Positions 52,488 through 61,231 of a stretch of DNA of 61,530 bases are shown here, piece after piece. Position 1 is the stretch's first letter. Each line of letters opens with the position of its first letter. The position numbers and the translations under genes are program-made. This DNA comes from an uncultured Acidobacteriota bacterium (GTDB lineage Bacteria; Acidobacteriota; Terriglobia; Bryobacterales; Bryobacteraceae), in contig CAADGY010000187.1 in NCBI GenBank assembly GCA_900696665.1, positions 1 to 61,530 on the forward strand, in the 5' to 3' direction. Below the pieces are notes generated by a model. The model was not told the origin of the DNA. It saw only the letters and a list, made by a program, of their open reading frames with translations, and did not search any database.

Positions 52488-54035
52488 ACCGGTAATCCTG
52501 AACCGAAAACCATGGAACCGGACCTCACCCGATTTTTTGAGCTGCACCGTGCATAGGCGTCCGGCGCAGCTAACGGGGAGGGCGGGGCTCGCGGAGATGG
52601 GTCGTTCGGCCATGTCGACGAAGACGGCGCGCCGCACGGGGGGCAGTACGATCGCCCCATCGTCCACTTTCGCCGCCCGCACACGGCGGTCATGCATATA
52701 CCAGGCCGCCAACTGCTCGCGGCTCACATTCCCAGGTATAACCAGAACGGGAATATTCGGACAGTAATACGACAAGTTCCGCCAGCCCGTTGTTGGCTCG
52801 TAAAAAACAGCGGCAACCGACCCCGGCGTCCCGGCCGCAAGCAAGCCGTCAATGAGTGTACGGATGTGCCCGTCCAGCCATGCGACGGGGGTATAGGTTG
52901 CCGGCTTTGTGACTTTGCGGATGGGTTTGTAGAACAGGAAGGCGTTAAGCACGACAGCCGCCGCAATGACGCCGAATCGGACGCGCGGGGCTTTTCCGGA
53001 AACGGCCCGCAGCAAGACGGCGGCGCCTAGCAGGCACGTAACGGGAATAATGGAGAGCGTGTGGTCGGGGTCACCGACGTGAACGGTTGCGTAGAACAGG
53101 AATGCCGGGAAGAACCAGACGAGCAGCAGCCATCTATCGTGCTTTGCCAGGAGCGGGGCCGTTCGCCGCGCGAATGGAACCGACCAGATCCAGGAGAGCA
53201 CTCCCAGGCCGGTCCACGTTATCGCCTGAAGAGCCATGTAGACGGCCGCGCCAGGCATCGCGCCGTAAAGGAGCGAGGTAGGTTCAGCCTGCTGCTGATT
53301 GTAGTCGAGCAGAACTTGAATGTATTGCTCGATGCCGCCGACGGACGCGGCGGTGAACGCGAACCATCCCGCTGCGGCAGCGGCGCCAACAGTGCCTGCA
53401 AGAATCCAGTGCAACGGCCGGATGCGGTGCCGCCAGGCGGCCAGCGCAACCACCGGAAGAAGCAATGCCGGCAATACCGGCCGGAATCCACTGATGGCCC
53501 CCAGTATGATCGCTGCCGCGTAAAATGCCTTCACGGATAACGCAGGGCGCTCCATCAATTTGACGGCGATTACCGCCATGACAGCGCCGGTGGCGAGCCA
53601 CAAGCGAATCGGATTCGTAAGGGCCGCCAGCCAGAACGGCGGATTGAACAGCAGCAGTAGTGCTGTAATCCAGCCGGCCTTTTCGTTGATCATCAAGGCG
53701 CCGAGCCATTGAACCAGAATAAGTGCCAGCCAACTGCTGAGCAGCGCTGTAACGGAGAAGACCGCCTCGATGCCGGGCACAAAACACGCGATAGCGCGCA
53801 GCAGCAGGACGAAAGCGGGATATCCGGGGGGCTGAGGCTGATGCAGAGACGGATCGAACCGTTCGACGGCCAGGGCAAAGTTTATCGCGTCGAATGTTAT
53901 CAGGTACTTCGGCATCAGCGGAAGGCGCGTAGCAATCAGGGCGCCGAGCAGCAGCAGGAATCCGGCAAGCTTTGCCGGCAACCGGCGCCCGCTGAAAGGC
54001 GCCGCCAATTCGTCAATCCTGTCAGCCCCGATCAT
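52464..54035 (-). CDS. Polytopic GT-C-type glycosyltransferase (ArnT/PMT-like)
   Basis: The 523-residue membrane protein starts MIGADRIDELAAPFSGRR and has at least nine hydrophobic helices. A first loop with ITFDAINFALAVERFDP (Asp of the GT-C family) follows helix 1. The family uses polyprenyl-phosphate sugars to glycosylate lipid A, proteins or polymers at the outer face of the membrane. A soluble C-terminal tail of about 150 residues follows. The start overlaps the upstream DegT gene stop by 4 bp. As last gene of the five-gene operon it is the likely final transferase. Confidence 0.82.
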   Translation of the reverse strand: MIGADRIDELAAPFSGRRLPAKLAGFLLLLGALIATRLPLMPKYLITFDAINFALAVERFDPSLHQPQPPGYPAFVLLLRAIACFVPGIEAVFSVTALLSSWLALILVQWLGALMINEKAGWITALLLLFNPPFWLAALTNPIRLWLATGAVMAVIAVKLMERPALSVKAFYAAAIILGAISGFRPVLPALLLPVVALAAWRHRIRPLHWILAGTVGAAAAAGWFAFTAASVGGIEQYIQVLLDYNQQQAEPTSLLYGAMPGAAVYMALQAITWTGLGVLSWIWSVPFARRTAPLLAKHDRWLLLVWFFPAFLFYATVHVGDPDHTLSIIPVTCLLGAAVLLRAVSGKAPRVRFGVIAAAVVLNAFLFYKPIRKVTKPATYTPVAWLDGHIRTLIDGLLAAGTPGSVAAVFYEPTTGWRNLSYYCPNIPVLVIPGNVSREQLAAWYMHDRRVRAAKVDDGAIVLPPVRRAVFVDMAERPISASPALPVSCAGRLCTVQLKKSGEVRFHGFRFRITGSTRGQIR

Positions 54036-55129
54036 TTTTTGTAAAACTCTCGAACGCTTTCTGCCACGTGGAGGACGGACTCCTGGGGCATTTTCGGCCA
54101 AAGCGGCAGCGATACAATCTCCCGGCATGCTTTTTCCGCATTGGGAAGCCGGCCCCGGGCAGGGCCAAATTCCCGGAACGCCGGTTGAAGATGCAGTGGT
54201 ACCGGATAATGTACGGCGGTCGAAATGCCTCGTGCGGCCAGATGAGCGCGAAGCCGCTCGCGTCTGCGGGCGCGGATCACGTAAAGGTGATTCACGGAGT
54301 CCACGCTTCGCCGTACTCTCTCAATGCCAGGGCAATCCGAGAGCGTCTCGTCGTAGAGTGCCGCAATCCTCGCGCGCTCCAGGTTCCATTCCGTCAGGCG
54401 TGGCAGGAACGCGCGCAGATAGCAGGCCTGCATTTCATCCAAGCGCGAATTGATCGCGGGCAGCCGGCTGACCTGTCCGTTCCGGCGGCCCCCATCGCGC
54501 AGCAACCGCAGGCGTTCCGCTATGGAGGGGCGGTCCGTCAGCACGGCGCCCCCGTCGCCTAGGCATCCCAGGTTTTTCGTCGGGTAGAAACTGTAGGCGA
54601 CGCAGGGTGAGAAGCGGGTAAGCGCAACCCCTTCGTGCCGCGCCCCGTGTGCCTGGCAGCCATCCTGAACCAGCGTCAGGCGGGCCCTTCGAGCAATTCG
54701 GCTGAGTTCTCGCATCGGGCAGGGCTGCCCATAAAGATGCACCGGAATAATCGCCGCCGTGGCTGGTGTGATGTGGCGCTCCACGCCGGCAACATCCAGC
54801 AGAAGCGTGCCGGGATGGATGTCGGCGAACCGTGGTATGCAGCGGGCCGCCAGCACTGCCTGTGCCGTGAACAGGGAGGTGAGTGCCGGCAGGAGAACTT
54901 CGCGGCCCTCAATTTCCACCGCTCTCAATGACAGCTCGATGGCCGCTGTTCCTGTGCCGGTCGCAACGGCAAACCGGGAGCCGAAACTGCGCGCCAGTTC
55001 CTGCTCAAAGCAGGCGACCTCTTCACCCTGAATGAACTGCATGCGCTCGAAAAGACGGCGGAGGTTTGCTGTCCACTCCGTACGTGTCTCCTCGAGCAGA
55101 GGCCGCAGATTAACCATGGGTACTGTCAT
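54032..55129 (-). CDS. DegT/DnrJ/EryC1-type sugar aminotransferase
   Basis: The 365-residue PLP enzyme starts MTVPMVNLRPLLEETR. The substrate and PLP motifs are GTGTAAIELSLRA, VLLPALTSLFTA, VQDGCQAHGA (Asp on the PLP ring) and YSFYPTKNLGCLGDGG with the Schiff-base Lys. The family transaminates keto-sugar nucleotides to amino sugars. The start at 55129 overlaps the GT2 stop (ATGA), and its own stop overlaps the GT-C gene start. A long upstream frame is rejected because it covers the GT2 gene. Confidence 0.93.
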   Translation of the reverse strand: MTVPMVNLRPLLEETRTEWTANLRRLFERMQFIQGEEVACFEQELARSFGSRFAVATGTGTAAIELSLRAVEIEGREVLLPALTSLFTAQAVLAARCIPRFADIHPGTLLLDVAGVERHITPATAAIIPVHLYGQPCPMRELSRIARRARLTLVQDGCQAHGARHEGVALTRFSPCVAYSFYPTKNLGCLGDGGAVLTDRPSIAERLRLLRDGGRRNGQVSRLPAINSRLDEMQACYLRAFLPRLTEWNLERARIAALYDETLSDCPGIERVRRSVDSVNHLYVIRARRRERLRAHLAARGISTAVHYPVPLHLQPAFREFGPARGRLPNAEKACREIVSLPLWPKMPQESVLHVAESVREFYKK

Positions 55130-55872
55130 GAACGGAGCCGGTTCTTTCCGAAGACGGCGGGAGCCGCTACCAGACGTATCCATAGCCGGAGCAGTTGGCC
55201 GAAGGTTGTAAGCAGGGAACGCGTACGGAAGAACTGCGAGCGCCCGTGCAGCCGCGGGTAGTGATGGACACCCACTTCGACGACACCGCAGCCGCTGAGT
55301 TCGATCTTCCGTACCAGTTCGACGCAGATGGTTCCACTCGTGGAGGTGAGTGTGATGCCTTCGAGCAGAGACCGGCGGATCAGCCGGAAATCGCAATCGA
55401 TGTCGGAAATGCGAATCCGGAACAGAGTGCGTGCCAGCCGGTTGTACAGGCGCCCAATCCAGATGCGGTGCAGCGGATCGTGCCGCTCCAGCTTGTAGCC
55501 GTTCACGAGACCGATGCCTGGTTGCATCCGCTCGAGAAGGCGCGGCAGCTCCCTTGGATCGTACTGGCCATCTCCGTCTGTATAAAAGACAAACTCCTTG
55601 GTGGCGGCTGCGAAGCCGCTTCTTAATGCTCCGCCATAGCCCCGGTTGTGCGGATGTGTAATCACTCGAAGCTGCGGAGCATACCGGTCTTCGAACTCCC
55701 GAAGCACCGTTTCGGTGTTGTCGCGGCTGCCGTCGTTCACCACGATCACTTCGTAGTCGGGTGCGTGCTCCTGGAGGACCGCGAAGGTCTTCTCAAGTAG
55801 TGCCGGCAGTGCCGGAGCATCGTTGTAGGCGGGAAAGAACACGCTCAAGGACCTGGCGCCGTCTTCCGTCAC
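55126..55872 (-). CDS. Dolichol-phosphate-mannose-synthase-like GT2 glycosyltransferase
   Basis: The 248-residue enzyme starts at GTG 55872 in a GTGA junction with the methyltransferase stop. It has VFFPAYNDAPALP, IVVNDGSRDNT, the DxD motif TDGDGQYDP and QNN-like acceptor residues, as in enzymes that load a sugar onto polyprenyl phosphate. Unlike ArnC it shows no clear two-helix membrane tail; only one weak hydrophobic segment occurs near the C-terminus. In this operon it probably makes the lipid-linked donor for the GT-C enzyme. Confidence 0.9.
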   Translation of the reverse strand: MTEDGARSLSVFFPAYNDAPALPALLEKTFAVLQEHAPDYEVIVVNDGSRDNTETVLREFEDRYAPQLRVITHPHNRGYGGALRSGFAAATKEFVFYTDGDGQYDPRELPRLLERMQPGIGLVNGYKLERHDPLHRIWIGRLYNRLARTLFRIRISDIDCDFRLIRRSLLEGITLTSTSGTICVELVRKIELSGCGVVEVGVHHYPRLHGRSQFFRTRSLLTTFGQLLRLWIRLVAAPAVFGKNRLRS

Positions 55873-56621
55873 GGCATCTTCTCTCCGATAAGCAGCAAGG
55901 ATTGTCCCAGGGGCAGGTCGATCCCCCTGCCAAGCCACTTTGCTTCGAGTGCCAGCGGAACACGCAGAAGCCGGTCCAGCCAACCGGAAACGGGTGCGAC
56001 GCCACTCGAGGGCGGCTTGCGCAGGATCGGCTCCCACAGGCGGAATTTGGTGAGAGCGACGGGCATCAACAAACTGTTCGCGTAGGTGCAACGCAAAACC
56101 CGTATCCCGCACGACCGCACTGTTTCGAGAAGCCTGGAGCGCGTGAAGCGCTGCCGCTCCCAGACAAATTGCGAATGCCGGCTGCGCAGCAGATCGAGCG
56201 CGGCAACGCGCAAAGCCAATAGCCCTCCTGGAGCAAGCACTCTCTTCAACTCGGATATCGGTCTGTGTTCTTCCCCGCGTGCGAAGTGTACGAGAACGTC
56301 AAGAGAGAGGACAAGGTCGAAAGCGGAATCGCGAAACGGCAGCGCTGCCACATCGGCCTGTGTCACGCGTTCCAGACCCATTGTCCGGGCGCGCCGCACT
56401 GCTTCGGCGTCAAGGTCGACCGGGTGAATCGGCCATTTTCGCTCCGCCTGCATGGTGCGTGCGAAGTAGCCCGTGCCGCAACCCGCTTCGAGCACCCGTT
56501 CGATGTGCCGGCCCGCAAGCCAGGGATCGAGAGTGCGCAACAGAATCTCCCGCATTCCGGTATACCACCAGGACCGCTGCTCGGCACGGGCGATGTTTGC
56601 CAACTCCGCCCGGTTCATCAT
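55869..56621 (-). CDS. Class I SAM-dependent methyltransferase
   Basis: The 250-residue protein has the SAM-binding motif VLEAGCGTGYFAR near residue 43, an acidic motif II in PVDLDAEA, and LSLDVLVHF plus LKRVLAPGGLLALRV downstream. It is soluble. The target cannot be told from sequence; by operon context it may methylate the sugar nucleotide or glycan. Its start overlaps the epimerase stop by 4 bp and its stop overlaps the GT2 start. Confidence 0.9.
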   Translation of the reverse strand: MMNRAELANIARAEQRSWWYTGMREILLRTLDPWLAGRHIERVLEAGCGTGYFARTMQAERKWPIHPVDLDAEAVRRARTMGLERVTQADVAALPFRDSAFDLVLSLDVLVHFARGEEHRPISELKRVLAPGGLLALRVAALDLLRSRHSQFVWERQRFTRSRLLETVRSCGIRVLRCTYANSLLMPVALTKFRLWEPILRKPPSSGVAPVSGWLDRLLRVPLALEAKWLGRGIDLPLGQSLLLIGEKMP

Positions 56622-57712
56622 AAAGCGGCGGCTATCATCCCCCGGGCGGATTTTTGTTCCGTCAGTTTGCAGCCGGTGTGATCGCAGTCCGGTTCCAAAT
56701 AGTGGGATAGTTCCTTGCGGTAGTACTCGAGTGTGCGCCCAATTCCTTCCTCAAACTTCACTCGGGGTTTCCAGCCAAGCTCCCGCAGAATGAGGCTCGA
56801 ATCAGAATAGTAGCTCCCGATATCGAAGGATTTGCGCTCTTTCGGGAAAGGATGAATGACGGGAGCGGCGACACCGGCCGCACTGCTGGCAATCTGTGCG
56901 ATCTTTCGCAGGGCGAGCGCATCGGGGCCTCCCACGTTGTAGGTTCGGGAACGCGGACGCCGCACCTCCGCTGCCCGCAGGAAGGCATCGACTACATCAT
57001 CCACATATACGGGATCCCGCAGTTGACGGCCGTTGCCGAACACTTCCAGACGCGTGCCCCGCATGAGACCACGCACAAAGTTTCCAAGAACGCCCTGGCA
57101 TGGGATATTGATTGCCATCCGGGGGCCATATACGTTGCTGAGGCATAGAACGACTGCGTCCAGCCGGCCGCGGCGCGCCGCAATCAGGTGGTACATCATT
57201 GCGGCGTATTTATGCACTCCGTTGTAGTCGACCGGATGTATCGGATGGGCCTCGTCTACGGGGAGATAGCGCGGGATGCCGTAAATCTGGCGGGTGCTGG
57301 CGTACACGATGCGGACGCCGGGATTGAAGCGTTCGCATGCCTGAACAAAACGCAACTGAGCCACTGCATTCAACTCACAGTCCCGCTGTGGGTACTGCAT
57401 GCTGTGAATGTGGCTGATCTCACTGGCGAGGTTGAAAATAACGTCGCTCTCGCTGATCTCGCGCTGCAAGCCGGCGGCTTCTGAGATGTCCCGCTCGATC
57501 ACCTTTATCTCGCGGGGCGCGCCGCTCAGGTTCCAGGGATTGCTCCCACAATCGACTACGCGGGAATCGACGACGGTTACGTCGGCGCCGAGTTCCACCA
57601 GCCGCAGAGCAAGGTTGCTGCCGATAAAGCCCATACCTCCGGTTATCAGCGCTCGCTTGCACGAGCCGGTATCCCGTGAGCGCAGGCGCATCGGTTCCAA
57701 TTCTCTCTTCAC
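56618..57712 (-). CDS. NAD-dependent epimerase/dehydratase (extended SDR)
   Basis: The 364-residue protein has the NAD motif ITGGMGFIGSNLA near residue 22. The active-site region is unusual: VYASTRQIYG supplies the Ser/Thr, but the expected YxxxK appears as DYNGVHKYA, with Asn four positions before the Lys. It makes or modifies a sugar nucleotide for the operon. The start is GTG 57712 or ATG 57691. A promoter TTTACA-N17-TAGAAT lies upstream at 57764-57792. Confidence 0.88.
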   Translation of the reverse strand: MKRELEPMRLRSRDTGSCKRALITGGMGFIGSNLALRLVELGADVTVVDSRVVDCGSNPWNLSGAPREIKVIERDISEAAGLQREISESDVIFNLASEISHIHSMQYPQRDCELNAVAQLRFVQACERFNPGVRIVYASTRQIYGIPRYLPVDEAHPIHPVDYNGVHKYAAMMYHLIAARRGRLDAVVLCLSNVYGPRMAINIPCQGVLGNFVRGLMRGTRLEVFGNGRQLRDPVYVDDVVDAFLRAAEVRRPRSRTYNVGGPDALALRKIAQIASSAAGVAAPVIHPFPKERKSFDIGSYYSDSSLILRELGWKPRVKFEEGIGRTLEYYRKELSHYLEPDCDHTGCKLTEQKSARGMIAAAL

Positions 57713-57763
57713 TTGCTACTCACCCTTACCTCAAAAGAAGTGATCCGTTACGTTGTTGAATCG

Positions 57764-57792
57764 ATTCTATAGCTTTGTCTTTCCAGTGTAAA
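57764..57792 (-). promoter_or_regulatory. Sigma-70-type promoter for the five-gene glycan operon
   Basis: On the minus strand TTTACA (57792-57787) and TAGAAT (57769-57764) are separated by 17 bp. The leader to the epimerase start is about 45 bases and contains AAGGGTGAG. Confidence 0.6.
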
Positions 57793-57800
57793 CTCCAGAT

Positions 57801-58436
57801 TTGAGTGTATCTGCGGCGTTACGGATCTTGCATGACCGGATCGAGGCTCGTGTTTGCGGCACTTCATCCCGTGCCAGCGGATGGCCTTGCCACAAGGGAT
57901 GCGATCTCTGCTGCCGGCATCTGGCGTCGGCGCCAAAGCTGACCGAACCAGAATGGCTTCTGCTGCGGCAGGGGCTTGCCACACTCGACAAAAACAGACG
58001 GGATGAGATTCGGAAGCGTATCCAACTTACGCGTGGCGCGGCTTCTCCCGTTGTCTGTCCGCTGCTCGATTTGCAGGATGGAAGCTGCCTGGTTTACGAT
58101 CAACGGCCCGTTGCCTGCCGTACCTACGGGTTCTACGTGGAACGGGACCGTGGGCTCTATTGCGCCGGGATTCAGTCGGCGGTCGAACGGGGCGAGTATC
58201 GTGACGTCGTATGGGGCAACCAGGAGTCGATCGACGCCGCACTTCGGAAGTTTGGTGAGCCGTTGGAACTGGCCGACTGGATCGATCGCGACTTAGCCGC
58301 CGATATCGAGCTGTTTCAACGCGAAGGTATATGCGCCAATGGCGATGGCCTGGCTGGTTCCCAGCCGGGAAAGGCCGACGCCCGTTCGTTGAAGCGCGTC
58401 GAACCGAACCCGGCGTGTTCCTCCGGGGACGTATAG
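57801..58436 (+). CDS. YkgJ-family cysteine-cluster protein
   Basis: The 211-residue protein begins at TTG 57801. It has the cysteine cluster CHKGCDLCC near residue 30 and a second, CPLLDLQDGSCLVYDQRPVACRTYGF, near residue 85. These cysteines characterise the YkgJ/UPF0153 (CxxxCxxCC) family, a predicted metal- or Fe-S-binding group of unknown function. Residues 1-150 look family-like. The tail of about 48 residues is coded antisense to the end of the ROK kinase gene and may be an extension past the true functional end. Confidence 0.78.
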   Translation: MSVSAALRILHDRIEARVCGTSSRASGWPCHKGCDLCCRHLASAPKLTEPEWLLLRQGLATLDKNRRDEIRKRIQLTRGAASPVVCPLLDLQDGSCLVYDQRPVACRTYGFYVERDRGLYCAGIQSAVERGEYRDVVWGNQESIDAALRKFGEPLELADWIDRDLAADIELFQREGICANGDGLAGSQPGKADARSLKRVEPNPACSSGDV

Positions 58437-59417
58437 CTCCTGGGGCTCTCCCTGAATAAACTGTTTCAACTGAACGGCGTCTTCGAGGTTAAAGGTCTTC
58501 TGCACCAGCCTGCGAAACCGGGTGCCGTCCGGCGCCAGAAAGGTCGCATTCATCTCGTCTACCAAAGCCGGAAGAAACAGGCTATGCGCACCCGATACGC
58601 CGCCTCCAATCACAACCAGTCCATCCACCAGCGTTACCGCTTGCGTGATTGCATCGCCCGCGGCCTCTCCCAGGCGCCGGAACGCCTCCACGGCGGCGGC
58701 GCGGTCTCCTTCTCCACGGCCTTCGGCAATATCGCAGATCTCTTTCGGCTCCGGTGTTTCACACAGGCCGATGTGTGCAAGCTGCGCATAGGCGCGGCGC
58801 ACTGCGCGGATGGACACCTGCTCTTCGGCATTCCTGAAGGGATCTGCCTTACTGCGCAGGAGCCACATTTCACCGGCAATCGAATTATCACCCTTGAAAA
58901 GCTCGCCGTTACGCACGATGCCACCGCCTAATCCGGTGCCGATCGTAACCCCTAGCAGATTGTGGAAACGCTTCGGGCTCCCGGCACGTTCGAGCATCCA
59001 GTTTACAAAAGGCAACAGGCCGGCCATCGACTCGCCATAGGTGAACAGGTCGCCATCGTTATTGAGGAAAACCGGCAGACCGAACGTATCTTCCAATATC
59101 GGGCCGAGCGCGACATTCCGGTAGGCGGGAAGGTTTCGCGGGCTCGCGATGATCCCGTTTTCGTAATCCGCCGGGCCGGGGAAGGCGAAGCTGATGGCGA
59201 CAGGAGGAGACGGCGCCTGCTGGCGCACCCGATCAAACCCGCCGAGGATAGTCTTCAGCGACCGCTCGAGGTCACTTCCGTGAGATGGTAGTGCGAACGG
59301 CTCCGTGGCGGCGCGATTCGATCGCATGGCGGAGAAAACGAAATTCGTGCCGCCCGCGTCCAGCGTCATTACGACGCGTTCGTCGTCTGAATAATCAACC
59401 GCGTCCTGCCCGCACAC
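58293..59417 (-). CDS. ROK-family sugar kinase
   Basis: A 374-residue ASKHA protein with the phosphate-binding VMTLDAGGTNFVFSAM and the active-site Asp in FLNNDGDLFTYGE. GVTIGTGLGGGIVRNGELF follows, and the tail reads LGTSQAIAIGAYTFALKQL. It probably phosphorylates a hexose. The start is GTG 59417 directly after the esterase stop or, less likely, ATG 59369. Its last 144 bases overlap antisense with the YkgJ gene end. Confidence 0.88.
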   Translation of the reverse strand: MCGQDAVDYSDDERVVMTLDAGGTNFVFSAMRSNRAATEPFALPSHGSDLERSLKTILGGFDRVRQQAPSPPVAISFAFPGPADYENGIIASPRNLPAYRNVALGPILEDTFGLPVFLNNDGDLFTYGESMAGLLPFVNWMLERAGSPKRFHNLLGVTIGTGLGGGIVRNGELFKGDNSIAGEMWLLRSKADPFRNAEEQVSIRAVRRAYAQLAHIGLCETPEPKEICDIAEGRGEGDRAAAVEAFRRLGEAAGDAITQAVTLVDGLVVIGGGVSGAHSLFLPALVDEMNATFLAPDGTRFRRLVQKTFNLEDAVQLKQFIQGEPQELYVPGGTRRVRFDALQRTGVGLSRLGTSQAIAIGAYTFALKQLDIGG

Positions 59418-61187
59418 CTACCGGCTTGTCCCCGCGAGAGCCAACGCCGCCTTCAATCCGCCCGCCCGCTGAATGCCGGGTACAAAAAAGCTCTTGATGA
59501 AGTCTTCGTCACTGCCCTGAAATGAACCAAGATCCGCGTCGAGGGCGACGGATGCATCTGTAAGTGCGGCTGCAAACGTGGCCCAGACGGCGGCTTTTCC
59601 GATTCCTGCCAGACGAATCCTGGAAGCACCCTGGCTTTTCAGGAATGCCAGCGCCGTCAGGATATCCTGAACCCGGTTGGCATCGTCGCTCTTATTGAAG
59701 GTGAGAAAGTAACGCTTCGAGCGGTCCCGCGGAGCGGCTGCACTGCCGGTTTGGAAGGCGTCGATCAGAAGGACCGACTGCTTTTTCGAAATGGCGTCAC
59801 TCGCCTGTTTGCTATTGCGGGCCGCGGCGGCGCCCTCCGGGTGCACAACCAGGAGCGCCTGCTTGCCGCCTGGAATCCAGATACCCGGCACACGGTCACC
59901 CTTTCCCTGACGGCCCAGGAGGATGCGTTCACCGGAAATCTCATGCTCTACCGATTCGGGCTGCTCCGCCATCAGCGAGTACATCAGGCGCTCGCGCATC
60001 GCGGACTTGCCGGTGATCGAGGCGTTCTGCTTCTGTGCGCGCTCGATCCACTGCGCGGCGATCTGTTCATACTTCAGAGCATTGTCGGGCAGCGGCCTGG
60101 CATGAAAAACCATCAGATCCTGCAACTTCTCGGCGCGGTAAGCTTTTTCGGAGTACGAAGCCCAATTCGGGTCGTGCAGGATGTGTTTGGCGAAAAACCG
60201 GTAGACCGCTTCGCGGCTCGGCTTGTTGTAGTTGTGCGGGGCGTCTATCTGTATCGTGTCCACGTTCTCGGGTTTGCCGTACAGGCGGTAGATTGCTTTG
60301 ACCGCCGGATACTCTTCGGTAGGAGTGTTTTTCGTCCAGTCGCCGGTAGCCGATACCATCAACATCGGTTTTGGGGCCATCAGGGAGGCGATCTCCACAT
60401 TATTGGTGGCAATGCGCAGGTTGGGCGCGTTCTCGCACGGCGAGCCACCCTGCATGATCAGAGAAATCATGTTCACCGGGGCGGAGTATTTGATCCGGTC
60501 GTCCACAGCGCAGATAAGAAACGTCTGTGTACCGCCGCCGGATTCCCCCGTTACTCCAATCTCGTCCGGGTTGACGTCCGGCAGCGCCTGAAGAAAATCG
60601 AGCGCGCGGATGGAGTTCCAGGTTTGAAGCCCCAGGGGGCCGAACGACCATAGCTGTTCGCGCTCGCCGCCAAACACGTGCGGTGTTTGAATCGTGTCGT
60701 TGTAACCCACCATATCGTAGGCAAACACGACATAGCCCTGCCGCGCTTTGTTAATGCCCCTTGCCTGCACCGAAAAGAGAGGCCCGTTCTCCAGCCGTCC
60801 GTAGGTGGCATGGCCGTGAGGCGCCAGGATACCCGGGAATTTTCCCGTCCGCCCGAGCGGGCGGTAGAGGTTGCCCGCAAGATAGTAGCCTGGCATCGTC
60901 TCTATGAAGACCTTCTCAATCGAGTAGTCCTTGTTCTCAATGCGTCCGAAGATCTCGTATCGCAGGGGGTTGCGCTCCGGCAAGGGAAGCAGACCGGCGG
61001 CGGAAAGAACCTGTTTCCGCAACCGGGCGGCCCGCTGCTGCCATTCGCCGAGCGAGGTGTAGCTGCGTGCGCGGAAATGCGTGTCGGTGTGCGGAATATC
61101 GGTATTGCGGCTATCCTGCTCCGGTATTTTTCCATATGCCGCCAACACGGCGCCAAACATTCCGATGGTCGCAACCAGGAATTTCAC
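59418..61187 (-). CDS. Acetyl-xylan-esterase/prolyl-oligopeptidase-like exported hydrolase
   Basis: The 589-residue protein starts at GTG 61187 after AAGGAGGAA and has a signal peptide ending LAAYG. The nucleophile is in GVTGESGGGTQTF near residue 220, with an acid/His candidate in DAPHNYNKPSREAVYRFF. Motifs FPGILAPHGHA and FAYDMVGYNDT belong to the AXE1-like hydrolase group. The C-terminal 200 residues form a second smaller domain without a clear catalytic motif. A TATAGT -10 sequence lies at 61219-61224. The downstream gene is the ROK kinase, and coordinated sugar use is likely. Confidence 0.82.
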   Translation of the reverse strand: MKFLVATIGMFGAVLAAYGKIPEQDSRNTDIPHTDTHFRARSYTSLGEWQQRAARLRKQVLSAAGLLPLPERNPLRYEIFGRIENKDYSIEKVFIETMPGYYLAGNLYRPLGRTGKFPGILAPHGHATYGRLENGPLFSVQARGINKARQGYVVFAYDMVGYNDTIQTPHVFGGEREQLWSFGPLGLQTWNSIRALDFLQALPDVNPDEIGVTGESGGGTQTFLICAVDDRIKYSAPVNMISLIMQGGSPCENAPNLRIATNNVEIASLMAPKPMLMVSATGDWTKNTPTEEYPAVKAIYRLYGKPENVDTIQIDAPHNYNKPSREAVYRFFAKHILHDPNWASYSEKAYRAEKLQDLMVFHARPLPDNALKYEQIAAQWIERAQKQNASITGKSAMRERLMYSLMAEQPESVEHEISGERILLGRQGKGDRVPGIWIPGGKQALLVVHPEGAAAARNSKQASDAISKKQSVLLIDAFQTGSAAAPRDRSKRYFLTFNKSDDANRVQDILTALAFLKSQGASRIRLAGIGKAAVWATFAAALTDASVALDADLGSFQGSDEDFIKSFFVPGIQRAGGLKAALALAGTSR

Positions 61188-61231
61188 AAGTTCCTCCTTC
61201 TTGTACCTTGGTCACTCTACTATACCCGCGC

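Noticed and set aside
55873..56112. Upstream extension of the GT2 gene (80 codons)
   Set aside because: It overlaps the methyltransferase gene; the GTGA junction at 55872 directly before the GT2 domain is preferred.
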